6,072 nucleotides of DNA, from contig JBAVLA010000024.1 in the NCBI GenBank assembly GCA_049688595.1, forward strand, positions 1 to 6,072. The letters are read 5' to 3'. The notes below the pieces were generated by a model. It had not been told where the DNA came from, did not search any database, and saw nothing but the letters and a program-made list of their open reading frames with translations. Of this stretch, positions 4,909-6,072 are shown one piece after another. Positions within the stretch are counted from its first letter, which is position 1. Each line of letters begins with the position of its first letter. Both the position numbers and the translations under genes were made by a program. Source of the DNA: Prado023 sp049688595. GTDB taxonomy: Bacteria; Actinomycetota; Actinomycetes; S36-B12; CAIYMF01.

Positions 4909-5325
4909 ATGCGATTGTCAGTCCCTGCCGCCACTGCTGGCCTTGTCCTGGTCGTGGGCCTTTCGGCCTGCTCGTCGACCGACACCACGACGCAGAACGA
5001 GCAGTACTGCACGAGCGCTACGACGCTCCAGACCGAGCTCACCGAGTTGACGACCATGGTGGCCGGCGGTGAGGCGACGGTGAACGACGTCGAGAAGCAG
5101 GTCACGGCCGTTGAGTCCGCGTACCGGACGGCACTGGATCAGGCCGAGGACGTGCCGGATGCGGTGCGGTCGGAGATCCAGTCCGCGTACGCGACGTTCG
5201 TCAAGGCAGTCAACGCCATCCCCGGCACCGCGACGGTCGCCGAGGCTGCGGACGCCTACAAGGCCGCCGTCGTTGCGTACGAGGCCGAACTGGCCAAGAT
5301 CCGCACCGAGGTGGGCTGCAAGTAG
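4909..5325 (+). CDS. Small helical lipoprotein of unknown function
   Basis: A 138-residue protein of no recognised family. It has a clear lipoprotein signal: MR, a hydrophobic stretch (about 5-18) and the ideal lipobox LSAC with Cys21, so the mature protein should be anchored to the outer face of the membrane. After a short Ser/Thr spacer (22-30) the rest is rich in Ala, Glu, Val and Thr and looks fully helical, probably a hairpin or bundle of about three helices (roughly 33-52, 56-79, 84-132). The mature part has only two other cysteines, Cys34 (QYCTSA) and Cys137 (VGCK, second-last residue), well placed to join the two ends by a disulfide. ATG 4909 is preferred to GTG 4876 because it starts the signal peptide directly and has GAGGA 7 bases upstream. 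It is a monocistronic unit followed by two hairpins. Confidence 0.85.
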   Translation: MRLSVPAATAGLVLVVGLSACSSTDTTTQNEQYCTSATTLQTELTELTTMVAGGEATVNDVEKQVTAVESAYRTALDQAEDVPDAVRSEIQSAYATFVKAVNAIPGTATVAEAADAYKAAVVAYEAELAKIRTEVGCK

Positions 5326-5337
5326 GCGACCGGCCGG

Positions 5338-5360
5338 ATCCGCGGGTCCGACCCGCGGAT
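5338..5360. terminator. Hairpin just after the lipoprotein gene
   Basis: ATCCGCGGGT (5338-5347) and ACCCGCGGAT (5351-5360) form a perfect 10-bp stem with a 3-base loop, CCG. It begins 12 bases past the lipoprotein stop. No U-tract follows, as is usual in this window. It most probably ends the plus-strand transcript and is backed up by the second hairpin at 5381-5414. Confidence 0.65.
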
Positions 5361-5380
5361 TGAGCGAGTGCGGGCAACGA

Positions 5381-5414
5381 GTGAGGGGCGGGGCCCGCGG
5401 GTCCCGCCCCTCAC
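5381..5414. terminator. Strong hairpin between convergent genes
   Basis: GTGAGGGGCGGG (5381-5392) pairs perfectly with CCCGCCCCTCAC (5403-5414). The stem continues through one G-U and two C-G pairs to the loop CGCG (5396-5399), so it is 15 bp long. It lies 20 bases past the stop of the minus-strand SHOCT gene and 55 past that of the plus-strand lipoprotein gene, and can serve both. Confidence 0.7.
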
Positions 5415-5434
5415 CAGTTCCCGTTCCAGTCGCG

Positions 5435-5827
5435 TCAGGCCAGCGCCTTGGCCTTCAGGGCGTCGAACTCGGCCTGGCTGATGGCGCCGGAGTCGAGCAG
5501 CGCCTTGGCGCTTGCGATCTGCTCTGCCGGATTCGCGGCGGTGCCGGCCGCCTGCCGGATGTACTCCTCCTGCGCGGCCTGCATCTGCCGCATCTGGGCC
5601 ATCTGCCGCTCAGCCATCGACCGGCCGCGGGCGATCAGGTAGATCAGGCAGCCGAGCAGTGGCAGGAAGATGATCAGCAGGACCCAGCCGGTCTTCGCCG
5701 CGCCGCCGATGGACTTGTCGCTGAAGATGTCCCCGAAGATGCGGAACATGATCATGAAGAACGTGATGATGAAGAAGAACCACAGGCTCCACAGCAGGAT
5801 GTCCCAGAAGTTCTCGAAGAAGTCCAT
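5435..5827 (-). CDS. Two-helix membrane protein with PLDc_N-like segment and C-terminal SHOCT domain
   Basis: A 130-residue membrane protein. The first transmembrane helix (about 7-31) is very rich in Phe, Trp, Ile and Met (FWDILLWSLWFFFI). A short loop (GDIFSDKSIGGAAK) leads to a second helix, about 46-66, with the pattern KTGWVLLIIFLPLLGCLIYLI, which resembles the PLDc_N segment found in many actinobacterial membrane proteins. Residues 69-97 are polar and Gln/Met-rich (RSMAERQMAQMRQMQ), probably a cytoplasmic coiled helix. Residues 99-130 are a SHOCT motif (AEQIASAKALLDSGAISQAEFDALKAKALA-type), a short helical hairpin of unknown biochemical role thought to mediate oligomerisation. ATG 5825-5827 was chosen over an upstream in-frame start at 5923 because the helix begins at once and GAGAGG lies 7 bases upstream. 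A possible -10, TACGAT (5866-5871), precedes it. Function is unknown. Confidence 0.9.
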   Translation of the reverse strand: MDFFENFWDILLWSLWFFFIITFFMIMFRIFGDIFSDKSIGGAAKTGWVLLIIFLPLLGCLIYLIARGRSMAERQMAQMRQMQAAQEEYIRQAAGTAANPAEQIASAKALLDSGAISQAEFDALKAKALA

Positions 5828-5848
5828 GTCCCAGCCTCTCGCGTATGA

Positions 5849-6025
5849 CGACGACGTGCAGGCGAATCGTACCAATCGGACGGATCGGCCCGGACACCGC
5901 TCTCCCCGTCGTGCGCAGGTCATCCGGTCCGCCGGCCCGAGTCGGACCGCACGTGTAGGGTCGGAGGCACCAACCGGATCCGGCGGACAAGCCGAGATCC
6001 CACCGGATCACGCAAGGGAGGATGG
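5849..6025. promoter_or_regulatory. Divergent intergenic region before the DUF6325-like gene
   Basis: This region should hold promoters for the minus-strand SHOCT gene and the plus-strand gene at 6026. A -10-like TACGAT on the minus strand (plus 5866-5871) would give a leader of about 30 bases, but I find no -35 partner. There is a 10-bp palindrome CCGGATCCGG (5974-5983), and GTCCGCCGG (5927-5935) recurs inverted as CCGGCGGAC (5980-5988). No coding frame with family similarity was found. Confidence 0.3.
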
Positions 6026-6072
6026 ATGGAAGACGAACTGCTCACTTCAGGCCCGATCGACTACATCGTCGT
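6026..6072 (+). CDS. Start of a probable DUF6325 family protein (cut by window end)
   Basis: Only about 15 codons are inside the window: MEDELLTSGPIDYIV. The GPIDYIV segment following a short acidic N-terminus resembles the beginning of the actinobacterial DUF6325 family, small proteins of unknown function that start with a GP-[IV]-D-Y-[IL]-V-V-E-F type strand. ATG 6026 has AAGGGAGG (6014-6021) 4 bases upstream. A second ATG at 6022 is in another frame and sits directly against that site, so it is less likely. The assignment rests on a few residues. Confidence 0.65.
   Translation, partial: MEDELLTSGPIDYIV

Noticed and set aside
5956..5961. TAGGGT as the -10 box for the gene at 6026
   Set aside because: No -35 element at a suitable distance and the match to the consensus is poor.

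Overview
The window is high-GC DNA with GTG/ATG starts preceded by GGAGG-type ribosome sites, U-less GC hairpins as terminators, and several families typical of actinobacteria (DUF3263, TipAS-type MerR regulators, nuclease-Excalibur lipoproteins, SHOCT membrane proteins, DUF6325). It most likely comes from the chromosome of a high-GC actinobacterium (Actinomycetota). The genus cannot be told from the sequence alone. There is no insertion sequence, CRISPR array, phage gene, rRNA or tRNA.

Layout. A small DUF3263 gene on the minus strand (141-446) ends in a strong hairpin (101-135). Diverging from it is the threonine catabolic operon kbl-tdh (593-2850, plus). Its two genes convert L-threonine through 2-amino-3-ketobutyrate to glycine and acetyl-CoA. 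The stop of kbl overlaps an ATG of tdh, and an 18-bp near-tandem duplication there creates two ribosome-site/ATG modules. A MerR/TipA-type regulator (2861-3607, minus) converges on tdh, and one hairpin covers both stop codons. The regulator has its own promoter with the 19-bp spacer and internal dyad of MerR-controlled promoters, plus a perfect 16-bp palindrome in its leader.

Diverging from the regulator is a secreted, probably lipid-anchored staphylococcal-type nuclease with a C-terminal Excalibur domain (3895-4674, plus), preceded by several hairpins. The 234 bp after it hold a minus-strand fragment that reads as the C-terminal end of an alpha/beta-hydrolase (4697 to about 4800), probably a gene remnant. 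Then comes a small helical lipoprotein (4909-5325, plus), which faces a membrane protein with a SHOCT tail (5435-5827, minus) across two GC hairpins. The last 47 bases are the start of a probable DUF6325 gene (6026 onward, plus).

How the genes fit together: only kbl and tdh form a clear functional unit. The rest are single-gene transcription units divided by terminators. I see no defence, mobile or biosynthetic system. The points most worth a second look are the duplicated start module in kbl-tdh, the MerR promoter architecture and the hydrolase remnant.
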